Assembly (NCBI RefSeq): GCF_003313325.1
Contig: NZ_QMHQ01000002.1
Coordinates: 62,001 to 126,000 of the forward strand
Reading direction: 5' to 3'
Length of the DNA: 64,000 bases
Source of the DNA: Pedobacter namyangjuensis
Lineage (GTDB): Bacteria; Bacteroidota; Bacteroidia; Sphingobacteriales; Sphingobacteriaceae
Position numbers and translations under genes: made by a program. How positions within the stretch are numbered: position 1 is the stretch's first letter; the number at the start of each line of letters is the position of its first letter. Positions 1-9,200 of this stretch are shown here, in pieces. A model generated the notes under the pieces. The model searched no databases and had not been told where the DNA came from. It saw only the letters and a list, made by a program, of their open reading frames with translations.

Positions 1-436
1 GGTCTGTACTTGGTTCTCTAATTATTCCTTTTTGGCTAAATGCTTTAGAAGTAATGAGGCTACAGATATATTTCCTTCCCATTAATATCCTATCTATCGC
101 AAAAGACATCTCGGCAATATCTGTTTTTTTCGAAAGAAAAGCATCTGCTCCGGCCTGCATGCAGTTAGCCACAATAGGAAGTTCATCATGCATTGTTAAA
201 AACATTACTTTAACTGAAGGGTGACTGAGTTTGATCTGTTCTAAAACATCTAATCCAGTCATGTCTTTAAGTGACAAATCACTTATTAGCAGATCAACAT
301 TGGCTTGGTCTAAATAGTCTAGAGCTTCCTTGCCTTCGGCAAAAATATCTAAAACATGCATATCAGGTATCTGAGAAATAAGTTGTTTCAGCCCCGAGGC
401 AACCAATAATTGGCTATCTAATAAAATAATATTCAT
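1..436 (-). CDS. Response regulator, NarL/FixJ-like, N-terminal part (cut by window start)
   Basis: Reading leftward from an ATG at 436 the frame stays open to the window edge, giving the first 145 residues. These form a CheY-like receiver: an acidic residue at D7, a phospho-acceptor candidate D53 in the context LLISDLS, a TMHDE segment after strand 4 and a conserved SKK lysine near residue 107. The acidic pair at the N-terminus is reduced to one Asp (LLDSQ instead of the usual DD or ED). The C-terminal part, expected to be a LuxR-type helix-turn-helix by similarity to the gene ending at 2154, lies outside the window. It is probably a DNA-binding regulator of a two-component system. No kinase is adjacent. 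Confidence 0.85.
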   Translation of the reverse strand, partial: MNIILLDSQLLVASGLKQLISQIPDMHVLDIFAEGKEALDYLDQANVDLLISDLSLKDMTGLDVLEQIKLSHPSVKVMFLTMHDELPIVANCMQAGADAFLSKKTDIAEMSFAIDRILMGRKYICSLITSKAFSQKGIIREPSTD

Positions 437-637
437 TTGCTGTAAATTGCTAAAAAGGTACTATACTAAAACTGATTCGTTTTTCAACATATAAACCAAG
501 CTTCCAACAAACTTAGGGTGCTTAATGTTTTAAAGTCGCTATTATCTACTACAATAATTTGAACTATGTTACGGGTTAAACTTTTTTATGCTAAAGTTGT
601 TCTTGAAGGTAATCGCTATTAATTAAAAATAATTTTT

Positions 638-838
638 ATGTCTAAAAAGAAAGAAATATCAAAAGATAATGTTGCGCCTAGGGATGGTTATGACAACACT
701 GGAACACAAGGTAAAGATTCTCTCTCAGATGATTCGTTTACTGGAAGTTCTAAAAAGCCCGCTGAACAAAATGGAAACAGCGAGAGCGGTACCGGTAGTT
801 CTTCTAAAAGTTTTCCAGATCTAAAAACAGAAGAATAA
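638..838 (+). CDS. Small hydrophilic hypothetical protein (66 aa)
   Basis: This is a 66-residue, very polar protein rich in Ser, Lys, Asp, Gly and Asn, with no hydrophobic segment and no recognisable domain. It starts with MSKKKEISKDN and is probably disordered. It sits between two leftward response-regulator genes and is read in the opposite direction, with its stop only 10 bases from the stop of the gene at 849-1217. Small disordered proteins of this composition occur in Bacteroidota genomes and are sometimes stress-related, but I cannot assign a function. The absence of a shadowing gene on the other strand and the natural ATG favour a real gene. A chance reading frame is the alternative. 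Confidence 0.55.
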   Translation: MSKKKEISKDNVAPRDGYDNTGTQGKDSLSDDSFTGSSKKPAEQNGNSESGTGSSSKSFPDLKTEE

Positions 839-848
839 AGGTTTAATA

Positions 849-1217
849 TTAGGCTCCTGTAAGCCGAATGTTTTTAGCTACAGAGTCAATCAGCTTCGTT
901 ATGTCGAAGGGTTTGGAAAGGAAATTGGCTCTAGGAAACTGCTTACGAACATAAATGGGGTCTTCATGTGCAGACATAATCAACACCGGAACATCTGCTG
1001 TAGCGGGGTTTTGCTGCAGTTCTCTATAAATATCTAAACCGTTACCATCTGGTAACATAACATCCAGAATATACATTTGCGGAATTTCGTTGCTATTTTC
1101 TTTAAAATCTTTAGCACAGGAAAAAGTGCTCATGTCATAATTTTCTTCTCCAAGTATGTAGGGGTAAAGATCACGAATGCTCTCGTCATCTTCTAATATA
1201 AATATTTTAGGTTTCAT
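849..1217 (-). CDS. Single-domain response regulator (receiver only)
   Basis: The 122-residue protein is a stand-alone CheY-like receiver without an output domain. The visible active-site residues are the acidic cluster E9-D10-D11, phospho-acceptor D52 in YILDVMLPDG, S82 at the Thr/Ser switch position and K102 in FLSKPF. Length and motifs are complete. Such proteins shuttle phosphate or act by protein-protein contact. The cognate kinase is not in the window. It is flanked by two further regulators on the same strand (1-436 and 2154-2789), which suggests a signalling island whose sensor is elsewhere or a phosphorelay with remote hybrid kinases. Confidence 0.9.
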   Translation of the reverse strand: MKPKIFILEDDESIRDLYPYILGEENYDMSTFSCAKDFKENSNEIPQMYILDVMLPDGNGLDIYRELQQNPATADVPVLIMSAHEDPIYVRKQFPRANFLSKPFDITKLIDSVAKNIRLTGA

Positions 1218-1349
1218 AGGTGCTGGGTTGATAGTGAACTAACGGAAACCAGTACTATGTTGTTTTTAATATTACGTACTATTTCGGTGAAAAACGTAAA
1301 AACACGTATTTATCGCTTTTTTTTCTATAAAATTTAGTAAATTATTTAT

Positions 1350-2066
1350 TTAGAAGTATTTATCTAACGTAATTCCATAAGTGATGTTTAAATTTTCCCT
1401 GTCGGTAATATTCATTTTGTTATAATTTAAAGTGGTATTTAAGCTAATCCATTTTCTAAGTTTTATACCTATGCTATTAGATAATCTTATGATATGATCT
1501 CCTTCACGCTCAAAAGAACTTTGTAAGAAATTTCCCCCTTCAAACACAACTAATTCTTTAATGGTAAAGCGATATTGAATGCGAAAAGAATTTCTGTAAG
1601 TGTCGTAAATTTCGTTGCTTAAAAGATTACTTTTATCATAAAGTACACCATTGCTTACATTAAGGTAAGCATTTTCCCTATCAACTATGTTGTAAGCTAT
1701 ACCAAGGCCTGCCAATACCTGATGGTTAATTTTAAGAGAGTAACTTGTATTGTAATTTAGCAATCCCCAATAATAGAAATGAGGAAGTGTTTTGTAGAGG
1801 TTAAAATTTAAAGTAGAGGAGAAGTCGTTGTTACTTAATTTGCTATTCTGTTTACCATATAGCCAAGTATTCGTAGAATTAAACACTATGCTTTTTCGCT
1901 GTATTCCAAACGTTAGTGCGTTGTTAAGTAAATAAGCATTTTCTGTATTTGTTTTGTTTACCGAGCCAGCTGCAGAAAGTTTAAGGTGGTGCGCCGTAGT
2001 GTCAGAAAATTGCGCATTTGCCTCCAGTGATATTAACAGAAAACAGCCAAGTACATATTTCTTCAT
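1350..2066 (-). CDS. DUF481/YdiY-like outer-membrane beta-barrel protein
   Basis: This is a 238-residue exported protein. The frame opens six bases upstream at a TTG, but the ATG at 2066 gives a clean signal peptide (MKKYVLGCFLLISLEANAQ) ending in a typical ANAQ cleavage site. The rest alternates short aromatic and polar strands and ends in Phe, as expected of an outer-membrane barrel. The repeated pattern of substrate-like strands resembles DUF481 (YdiY, salt-induced outer-membrane protein). That family call comes from pattern recall and is moderate. It lies between two response-regulator genes, and its role is unknown. Confidence 0.7.
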   Translation of the reverse strand: MKKYVLGCFLLISLEANAQFSDTTAHHLKLSAAGSVNKTNTENAYLLNNALTFGIQRKSIVFNSTNTWLYGKQNSKLSNNDFSSTLNFNLYKTLPHFYYWGLLNYNTSYSLKINHQVLAGLGIAYNIVDRENAYLNVSNGVLYDKSNLLSNEIYDTYRNSFRIQYRFTIKELVVFEGGNFLQSSFEREGDHIIRLSNSIGIKLRKWISLNTTLNYNKMNITDRENLNITYGITLDKYF

Positions 2067-2153
2067 AGTCAAAAGAACAGCTAACTCAGAAATATGTTCG
2101 GCGTAATTAGTAGTATTAAAAAAACAGAAAGATGTTTTCTGTTAGCCAAAATG

Positions 2154-2789
2154 CTAAAGCAGTCCGTTTTTGCAGGCGTATCTTACTAACTGCGCTGAGT
2201 TTTTAACGCCTGCTCGCTCGATAAGCGTTTGTCTATGCCCCTCAATAGTTCTCCGGCTTGCGAATATTCTATCTGCTATTTGTTGGTTAGTATAACCTTC
2301 AGAAATGAGTGCCAAAATCTCTTGCTCTCTTTCGGTAAGTAAAATAGAGGGCTGGATCACTTTCGCAAAGTTAGAAGACAGATGAAGCAATTTTAAAGAG
2401 AGTTCGTTGCAAATAACTTTATGTCCGTTGTAAACTTGCCGTATTGAAAACAATAATTCATCTACGTTAGCACTCTTTAGTATATAACCTACAGCACCAA
2501 TCTCAAAAGCATCGAAAAGGTATTTTTCATTGTCCATCATAGACAAGAACAAAACTTTCATTCCGGGATAGTCCTTTGCTAATGTTTTTAATAAAGTCAT
2601 GCCATCCATTTCTGGCATATTTATGTCGGTTAAAATCAGATCGGCCTGTACATTATTTTTCAATAATTGAATTACCTCTAATCCATTCTCCGCTTCTCCA
2701 ACTACTTGTATATCTCCGCCTGCTTCAAGTATGCTTTTAATTCCATCTCTTACCACTGGGTGGTCTTCTGCAAGTATTATTCTGATCAT
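2154..2789 (-). CDS. Response regulator, NarL/FixJ family (receiver plus LuxR-type HTH)
   Basis: The 211-residue protein has a complete receiver (E8-D9 acidic pair, phospho-acceptor D55 in LILTDINMPEMDG, KSA lysine near 108) followed at about residues 146-211 by a LuxR-type helix-turn-helix (LTEREQEILALISEGYTNQQIA, split across TER and NQQIA landmarks). It is a phosphorylation-controlled transcription factor acting in the cytoplasm. It has the same architecture expected for the truncated gene at 1-436. A TATCTTTG box 66 bases upstream may be its promoter. No histidine kinase is next to it, so the signal is unknown. Confidence 0.93.
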   Translation of the reverse strand: MIRIILAEDHPVVRDGIKSILEAGGDIQVVGEAENGLEVIQLLKNNVQADLILTDINMPEMDGMTLLKTLAKDYPGMKVLFLSMMDNEKYLFDAFEIGAVGYILKSANVDELLFSIRQVYNGHKVICNELSLKLLHLSSNFAKVIQPSILLTEREQEILALISEGYTNQQIADRIFASRRTIEGHRQTLIERAGVKNSAQLVRYACKNGLL

Positions 2790-2854
2790 CTACAATTTTG
2801 TGTAATACGTCAATTTATCGCTGAAACGCAGATTTTAAGTGCATTTCTAGATGT

Positions 2855-2862
2855 CAAAGATA
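2855..2862 (-). promoter_or_regulatory. Putative -7 promoter box for the NarL-type regulator
   Basis: Read on the minus strand this is TATCTTTG, a full match to the Bacteroidota -7 consensus TAnnTTTG. A TTG lies 16 bases upstream, shorter than the ideal 19. It is 66 bases before the start codon at 2789. Confidence 0.4.
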
Positions 2863-3022
2863 AGAACGAGGGTTACAACAAGCGGTTGTATAAATACCTA
2901 TTATTGATGAAATAATACGCAATATTTACCGCAAAAACAATAAATGCATTGAGTGTTAATTGATTATAAAATAGTTTTAGCTAGAGGATGTTAACGTCTA
3001 ATACATTTAACATAAACTATAA

Positions 3023-3063
3023 TTTTAAAAACAACACCTCTCTTATAGTTAGAGGTGTTGTTG
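3023..3063 (-). terminator. Rho-independent terminator of the alcohol dehydrogenase gene
   Basis: A perfect 12-bp stem (3030-3041 with 3051-3062, arm AACAACACCTCT) and a 9-base loop lie just after the stop of the leftward gene at 3073. On the minus strand the stem is followed by a T-run. Confidence 0.9.
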
Positions 3064-3072
3064 AAAGTTGGA

Positions 3073-4230
3073 CTAGGGTTTTAAAATCACTTTTACGCAA
3101 TCATCCTCCTTGTCATCGAATATTTTATAGCCATGTACAGCGTCTTCTAACGGCATAGAGTGTGTAATAATATCATCTAAAACAACTTTTCCTTCTTCTA
3201 CTAATCCAATCAGTTTATCAATATAGTTTAGTACCGGTGCTTGACCTTGTTTAATGGTAATTCCTTTATCAAACATTCTAAAGAACGGGAAATTGTCATA
3301 AGGTGAGCCATAAACACCAACGATAGAAACCGTACCCATTCTACGCACTGATTCGAAACACATTTCCAACACCTTCATTGAACCTTTTTCGAAATTAATA
3401 GTGGCTTTAACTTTATCCATAAAACTTCTTTCTGGCTCAAAACCTACCGCATCTACGCAAACGTCAGCACCACGTCCACCTGTCATTTCTCTAATTGCCT
3501 CCACAACATCAACCTTGTTAGGGTTAAGCGTTTCAACTTTATTAACCGCTCTCGCTTTATCTAAACGATAATCTAACGGATCTATGGCAATTACTCTTGA
3601 AGCTCCATTTATCCAAGCGGCCTTTTGAGCCATCAAGCCAACTGGTCCGGACCCAAAAATAGCTACGGTTTCGCCACCTTTTAATTGCGCCCAATCTATT
3701 GCCGACCATCCGGTAGGAAAAATATCAGTTAGAAATAGGGCTTGCTCATCGGTTAAATCGTCAGGCACAATTCTTGGAGAAACATCTGCATACGGAACCC
3801 TTACGTACTGCGCCTGTCCGCCAGAGTATCCGCCATAAAGATCAGTGTAACCGAAAAGTGCTGCACCCTTCTGATCCATTAAATTGCCCGCTGGCCCGTA
3901 ATTTTTATAATTGGAGTTCTCGCAAGCTGGCGAGGCCTCATGTGTGCAAAAGAAACAACTTCCGCAAGAAATTGGAAACGGCACCACAACGCGATCTCCT
4001 TTTTTTAGGTTTGTAATAGCTGAGCCAACTTCTTCAACTATCCCCATAAATTCGTGGCCCATAATCATTGGGTCTTTTTGCGGTACTGCACCACTTAAAA
4101 TGTGCAGATCCGAACCACATATAGCGGTTGATGTAACTTTCAAAATTACGTCTCTAGGTTCTAAAATTACCGGATCCGGTACATTGTCAACTCTAATGTC
4201 TCCTGGTTTGTGAAATACTGCTGCTTTCAT
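3073..4230 (-). CDS. Zinc-dependent alcohol dehydrogenase (formaldehyde dehydrogenase-like)
   Basis: This is a medium-chain dehydrogenase/reductase of 385 residues. The longer frame to 4305 adds 25 residues without family character, so the ATG at 4230 (MKAAVFHKPG) was chosen. Catalytic zinc ligands are C38 (CGSDLH) and H59-E60 (GHEFMG). The structural zinc site is C89, C92, C95 and C103. The nucleotide-binding loop is GSGPVGLMAQ. The long insert around KATINFEKGSMKVLEMCF matches the glutathione-independent formaldehyde dehydrogenase-like branch (COG1063), so it probably oxidises an alcohol or aldehyde with NAD(P). The exact substrate is not shown by the sequence. It diverges from the trehalose operon and is monocistronic, with a strong terminator. 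Confidence 0.9.
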   Translation of the reverse strand: MKAAVFHKPGDIRVDNVPDPVILEPRDVILKVTSTAICGSDLHILSGAVPQKDPMIMGHEFMGIVEEVGSAITNLKKGDRVVVPFPISCGSCFFCTHEASPACENSNYKNYGPAGNLMDQKGAALFGYTDLYGGYSGGQAQYVRVPYADVSPRIVPDDLTDEQALFLTDIFPTGWSAIDWAQLKGGETVAIFGSGPVGLMAQKAAWINGASRVIAIDPLDYRLDKARAVNKVETLNPNKVDVVEAIREMTGGRGADVCVDAVGFEPERSFMDKVKATINFEKGSMKVLEMCFESVRRMGTVSIVGVYGSPYDNFPFFRMFDKGITIKQGQAPVLNYIDKLIGLVEEGKVVLDDIITHSMPLEDAVHGYKIFDDKEDDCVKVILKP

Positions 4231-4409
4231 TTTGTTCTGTTTTAAATAGGGATTATAATTAAATGGAATTATTGCAGAGCGGATTAGATTCTGATTTTCG
4301 AACACTTACTAAATGCCTTTGTTTTCAAATAATTAATTAATCGACCAATGTTTTTAAAAACAAGCCGGCAATCAACTTGTTAAAAAATGCAGACAGTTCC
4401 CGATAATCG

Positions 4410-6263
4410 ATGATAAAAAAAATAGATGTTCTTAATAGAGGTTTAGGCTTAAAATTTAGCGGTATTAATAACCGTATAGATATTTGGGCGCTAAAAGCTA
4501 AAAACGTCCACTTAAAAATTAATAACAATCAAACGGTTAAGTTAAAATCTGCAGAATATGGATATTGGTCTGCTATAAACATTCCTATTAGCATAGCTGA
4601 TGAATATATTTTGCAACTAGAAACTGAGCAAGGCATTATCGAAAGACCAGATCCCGTTTCTTTGCGTCAAGCAAAAGGAGTGCACCAAGAAAGCACCGCA
4701 TTTGATGTTGATGCATTTAAATTTTCTGATGAGAGTTGGAAAGGTATCCCTCTGGCAGATTATATTATTTACGAACTGCATATTGGAACTTTTTCTCCAG
4801 ATGGTACATTTTTAGGTGCGATAAACAAACTAGATCATTTGTTAGAATTAGGGATTAACGCTGTAGAAGTTATGCCTTTATCATCTTTTCCTGGTGAGAG
4901 AAATTGGGGTTATGATGGTGTATTTCCTTTCGCTGTGCAAGAAAGCTATGGTGGACCAACGGAATTCCAGCATTTTATAAACGAATGTCACAATAGGGGC
5001 ATCGCTGTTATTCTTGATGTAGTTTATAATCACTTTGGCCCCGAGGGAAATTACTTGCCGGATTTTGGGAATTACTTTACAGCAAAATATAAAACACCTT
5101 GGGGTGAGGCTCTAAACTTTGACGACGCATATTGCGATGGCGTTAGAAATTATTTCATCGAAAATGTTTTAATGTGGATGAGAGATTTCCATGTTGATGC
5201 GCTCCGATTGGATGCCGTACATGCAATTAATGATTTTAGCGCAACGCATATTTTAGCAGAAATAAAGGCTTACGTAGCTGAGCTAAGTTCTGTTATGCAA
5301 CGCGAATATCATTTGATTGCGGAGTGCGATTTAAACGATGTAAAGTATCTTGAATCGCTAAGCGAAAACGGTTACGGTATGGATGCGCAATGGGCTGATG
5401 ATTTTCATCATGCATTACGAGTAACAGCAGGCGAACCGAGATTAGGTTATTATAAAGATTTTAATGGCATAACCGATTTAGCAAAATCTTATAAACAAGC
5501 ATTTGTTTACGATGGAAATTATTCTGCAGTTAGACGAAAATGCTACGGTTCCAAGCCAATTGATTTAGCTGGTAATAAGTTTATAGTTTGCTCGCAAAAC
5601 CACGATCAAGTAGGTAACCGAATGTTAGGAGAGCGTTCTCTGCAACTCTATGGCTTTGAAATGAGTAAAGTTCTTGCAACGGCAGTTTTGTTTTCACCAT
5701 TTGTACCCATGCTTTTTATGGGCGAGGAGTGGGGCGAAACAAATCCATTTCAATATTTCGTTAGTCACGGTAGTGAAGAATTGATTGAAGCAGTACGTAA
5801 GGGGCGTGCAAACGAATTCGAGTCGTTTAATTCAAATGGCGAAGCACCAGACCCACAAAGTGAAAAAACATTTCTGAATTCGAAATTACAATGGGAGTTA
5901 TTAGCAGAAGATAGACATCAGAAAATGTTTAGTTTTTATAAGGATTTAATCGCATTAAGAAGACTTCATCCCGCTTTGCGAGCCTTGGATCTGGCAAATT
6001 TAGATGTTAAAGTTTTCGAATTAGAAAATGTGCTTTTAATACGCAGATGGCAAGAAGATGAACAACTGATTTGTTTAATTAATTTCTCGCGTAAATCCCA
6101 AAATATAGATTTAAACTTTTCTGGTAATTGGAATTGTTTAATCAATTCATCATCAGTAGCTTATTTCGGAAATGATAGGTCTGAACATCGAGAAATACCA
6201 TTAAATAAGAACTTTAATATTCTACCACAATCCGCCCTAATTTTTGAGCATGCAAGTATTTAA
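4410..6263 (+). CDS. treZ: Malto-oligosyltrehalose trehalohydrolase TreZ
   Basis: The 617-residue GH13 enzyme releases trehalose from maltooligosyltrehalose, the second step of the TreY/TreZ route from glycogen or maltodextrin. An N-terminal beta-sandwich (about residues 1-100) precedes the (beta/alpha)8 barrel. The catalytic residues can be placed as nucleophile D268 (DALRLDAVHA), acid/base E305 (LIAECDLND) and D399 (NHDQVGN). The LFMGEEWGE motif after the barrel is typical of this family. The stop overlaps the start of the TreY-MalQ gene by 14 bases, so the two are translationally coupled. The route needs no nucleotide sugar. No otsA, otsB or treS is in the window. Confidence 0.95.
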   Translation: MIKKIDVLNRGLGLKFSGINNRIDIWALKAKNVHLKINNNQTVKLKSAEYGYWSAINIPISIADEYILQLETEQGIIERPDPVSLRQAKGVHQESTAFDVDAFKFSDESWKGIPLADYIIYELHIGTFSPDGTFLGAINKLDHLLELGINAVEVMPLSSFPGERNWGYDGVFPFAVQESYGGPTEFQHFINECHNRGIAVILDVVYNHFGPEGNYLPDFGNYFTAKYKTPWGEALNFDDAYCDGVRNYFIENVLMWMRDFHVDALRLDAVHAINDFSATHILAEIKAYVAELSSVMQREYHLIAECDLNDVKYLESLSENGYGMDAQWADDFHHALRVTAGEPRLGYYKDFNGITDLAKSYKQAFVYDGNYSAVRRKCYGSKPIDLAGNKFIVCSQNHDQVGNRMLGERSLQLYGFEMSKVLATAVLFSPFVPMLFMGEEWGETNPFQYFVSHGSEELIEAVRKGRANEFESFNSNGEAPDPQSEKTFLNSKLQWELLAEDRHQKMFSFYKDLIALRRLHPALRALDLANLDVKVFELENVLLIRRWQEDEQLICLINFSRKSQNIDLNFSGNWNCLINSSSVAYFGNDRSEHREIPLNKNFNILPQSALIFEHASI

Positions 6264-9200
6264 ACCTACCGCAACCTATCGCGTACAACTACATAAAGAT
6301 TTTAATTTTAAAGCTTTAAAAAAAATCATCCCTTACTTAAATTCCCTAGGAATAGATACCATCTATGCATCGCCAATTTTTAAGGCTATAACTGGCAGTC
6401 AACATGGATACGATGGCGTTTCTCCGCTAGAAATTAATCCTGAAATTGGTACCGAAGAAGAACTTGTCGAGCTTTCTGAAATATTAAAGCGGAACAATAT
6501 GTTTTGGTTGCAAGATATTGTGCCTAACCACATGGCATTTAGTCCTGAAAATGAATGGTTAATGGATGTGCTGGAAAATGGTAAAAAATCTGAATTTTAT
6601 CATTATTTTGATATCAATTTTCCAAACGATATAGAGGATAAACGATTGATGGTTCCTTTTTTAGGCGAATGTTTGGAAGATGCGATTAATGAAAGGAAAA
6701 TTTCGATCGTAGCTAAAGAAAAAAAACTTTTTTTAGCTTACGGCGATTCTAATTGGCCGATTAATGAAAAATCATATGATTTTATTTTTGGCAAAAAAAA
6801 CGGCAAAAAATATTTCGTTGATAATTTTAATGGTACGAAGAAAGGCAATCCGGTAAGGAAGAAGCTGGATTCGCTTAACCAAGACCTACAACTTTTAAAT
6901 GAGCTTACGGGCTTGCAATTTTACCGCTTGTGCGATTGGCAAGATACAACGAAAAAGCTAAATTACAGGCGCTTTTTTACGGTTAACGACTTGATTTGTT
7001 TAAATATAGAGCATGAAGACGTTTTTGATCATTACCACAAATATATTGTAGAGCTGGTAAAAAAAGACGTTTTTCAGGGATTAAGAATTGACCATATTGA
7101 TGGATTAGCTCATCCGGAAATTTACTTGGAAAGGTTGAGGCAGGTAGTTGGAGAAGATATATACATTTCTGTAGAGAAAATTTTAGCTGTTGATGAGCAG
7201 TTGCCAAATAATTGGAGCACTCAAGGCGATACGGGTTATGATTTTTTGCAATTGGCAAATAACGTACTTACAAATACAACTGCCGAAAGCGAATTGACAA
7301 AATTTTACAAGCAATACATTAAAGAAGATATATCGCCCAGCGAACTTGTTCCTAAAAAGAAGAAAAATATTCTTAACGAGCAAATGGGAGGTGAGCTCGC
7401 TAACCTGCGTAAGCTTTTTGAGGATTTAGATTTCGGAAATCATAAGAAATTGTCGGCTTTGACGGCAAAAGATTTAGAAACAGCAATAGGCGAATTGCTT
7501 GTACACTGCCCTGTTTACAGATTTTATGATACCAAATTTCCTTTAAGTAAAAATGCAAAAACAGCTTTAGCACACACGTTTAAGAAAGCTAAAGAACATA
7601 GTTCCAATAAATCCGCTCTAAGCTTTTTAGAAACATCGTTGTTTAAGGAAACGACTGACAAAGCTATACTAAAAAATAGAAGTGTTTTTTACAACAGATG
7701 TATGCAGTTTTCTGGGCCTTTAATGGCAAAAGGTGTAGAAGATACGCTAATGTACAACTACAATAGATTGTTAGCGCATAACGAAGTTGGAGATTCATTA
7801 AACCGATTTGGCATCAGCATAAAGCATTATCATAGAGAAATGCATAAGCGTTATGCTAATTTTCCCTATGCCATGAATGCTACGGCAACACATGATACAA
7901 AACGCGGAGAAGATACAAGGGCAAGGTTAATTGCTTTGGCACAGAATTCAGAAAGGTGGGAGCGTTTAGTTGCAGCATTGGATGAGTTAATCGACACGCC
8001 GACGATTCATCCAAACGATGCTTATTTTGTTTATCAAACGCTTATAGGTACACTTCCATTGGATGATAAAGATTTTAAGCAGTTTAAAATTAGGGTGCAA
8101 GAATACTTAGAAAAGGTGCTTAGGGAAGCTAAGAGGAGATCTGATTGGGCTAAGCCAGACAGTAATTATGAGGAAGTTGTAAAGCGCTTTGCTACTAGTT
8201 TGATCGAGCCCATTTCTAAATCAGATAAATTACAGCAAGTATTAAGTGATATAGAAGATGAAGGATTGTTTAACGCTGTATTGCAAACTGTTTTGAAACT
8301 AACTTCACCCGGTATTCCAGATATTTATCAAGGAACCGAATTATGGGATTTTTCGCTAGTAGACCCAGATAACCGAAGACCGGTTGATTATAATTTAAGA
8401 TCAAGACTACTTAAAAACTTTTCGAAAACGCATAATCTTTCACATTTGTGGGAAAGCAGAACAACCGGAGAGATAAAACTTTGGTTAACCAAACAATTAT
8501 TAACTATCAGAAAAACAAATAAGTCGCTTTTCGAAGATGGAAAATATATTCCTGTTAAGGTAAGAGGTAAATTGAAAAAACACGTGCTCTCTTTTTTAAG
8601 AGAATACGAAGGGGAAAAAATATTAGTTGTACTGCCGCTGGGTTTAGGTGCTGTTGAGGATTTACTAAAAACTGATTGGCGAAATACAGCTTTACAGCTT
8701 AATAGTACACATTTAGGCGAATGGAAAAATTTGCTAAGCCCTGAAGAAGATAACGTATTCGTACTTAATCAAAAAATTAAACTCAGCGATTTATTTGACG
8801 AGTTTCCGATAGCCATCTTGCAGTTGCAATCTCACAAAGGCAGTAGAGGTAGCGGCGTATTTTTACCGGTTACATCACTTTCTTCAGATCAGGAAGTAGG
8901 CAGTATGGGGCCAGAGGCTTATAAGTTTATTGACTTTCTTCATCAAACAAAACAAAGGTATTGGCAACTGTTGCCTCACAATCCGGTAGGGCGAGGTAAT
9001 GCTTACTCTCCTTACAGCTCAAGCTCGTCGATGGCTGGAAACACTTTACTTATTAGCCCAAAGTTGTTATTTGAGAAAGGTTGGCTAGCGGAAAAAGACT
9101 TAGTGCATAATCCCAAAATTAATGCTGAAATAAACTACCAAGAAGCAGAGCGACTACAAAAGCAATATTTGGCAAAAGCTTATGAAAACTATAAAAAGAG

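Noticed and set aside
4231..4305. Upstream extension of the alcohol dehydrogenase frame
   Set aside because: The extra 25 residues lack family similarity; the ATG at 4230 begins the conserved N-terminus MKAAVFHKPG.
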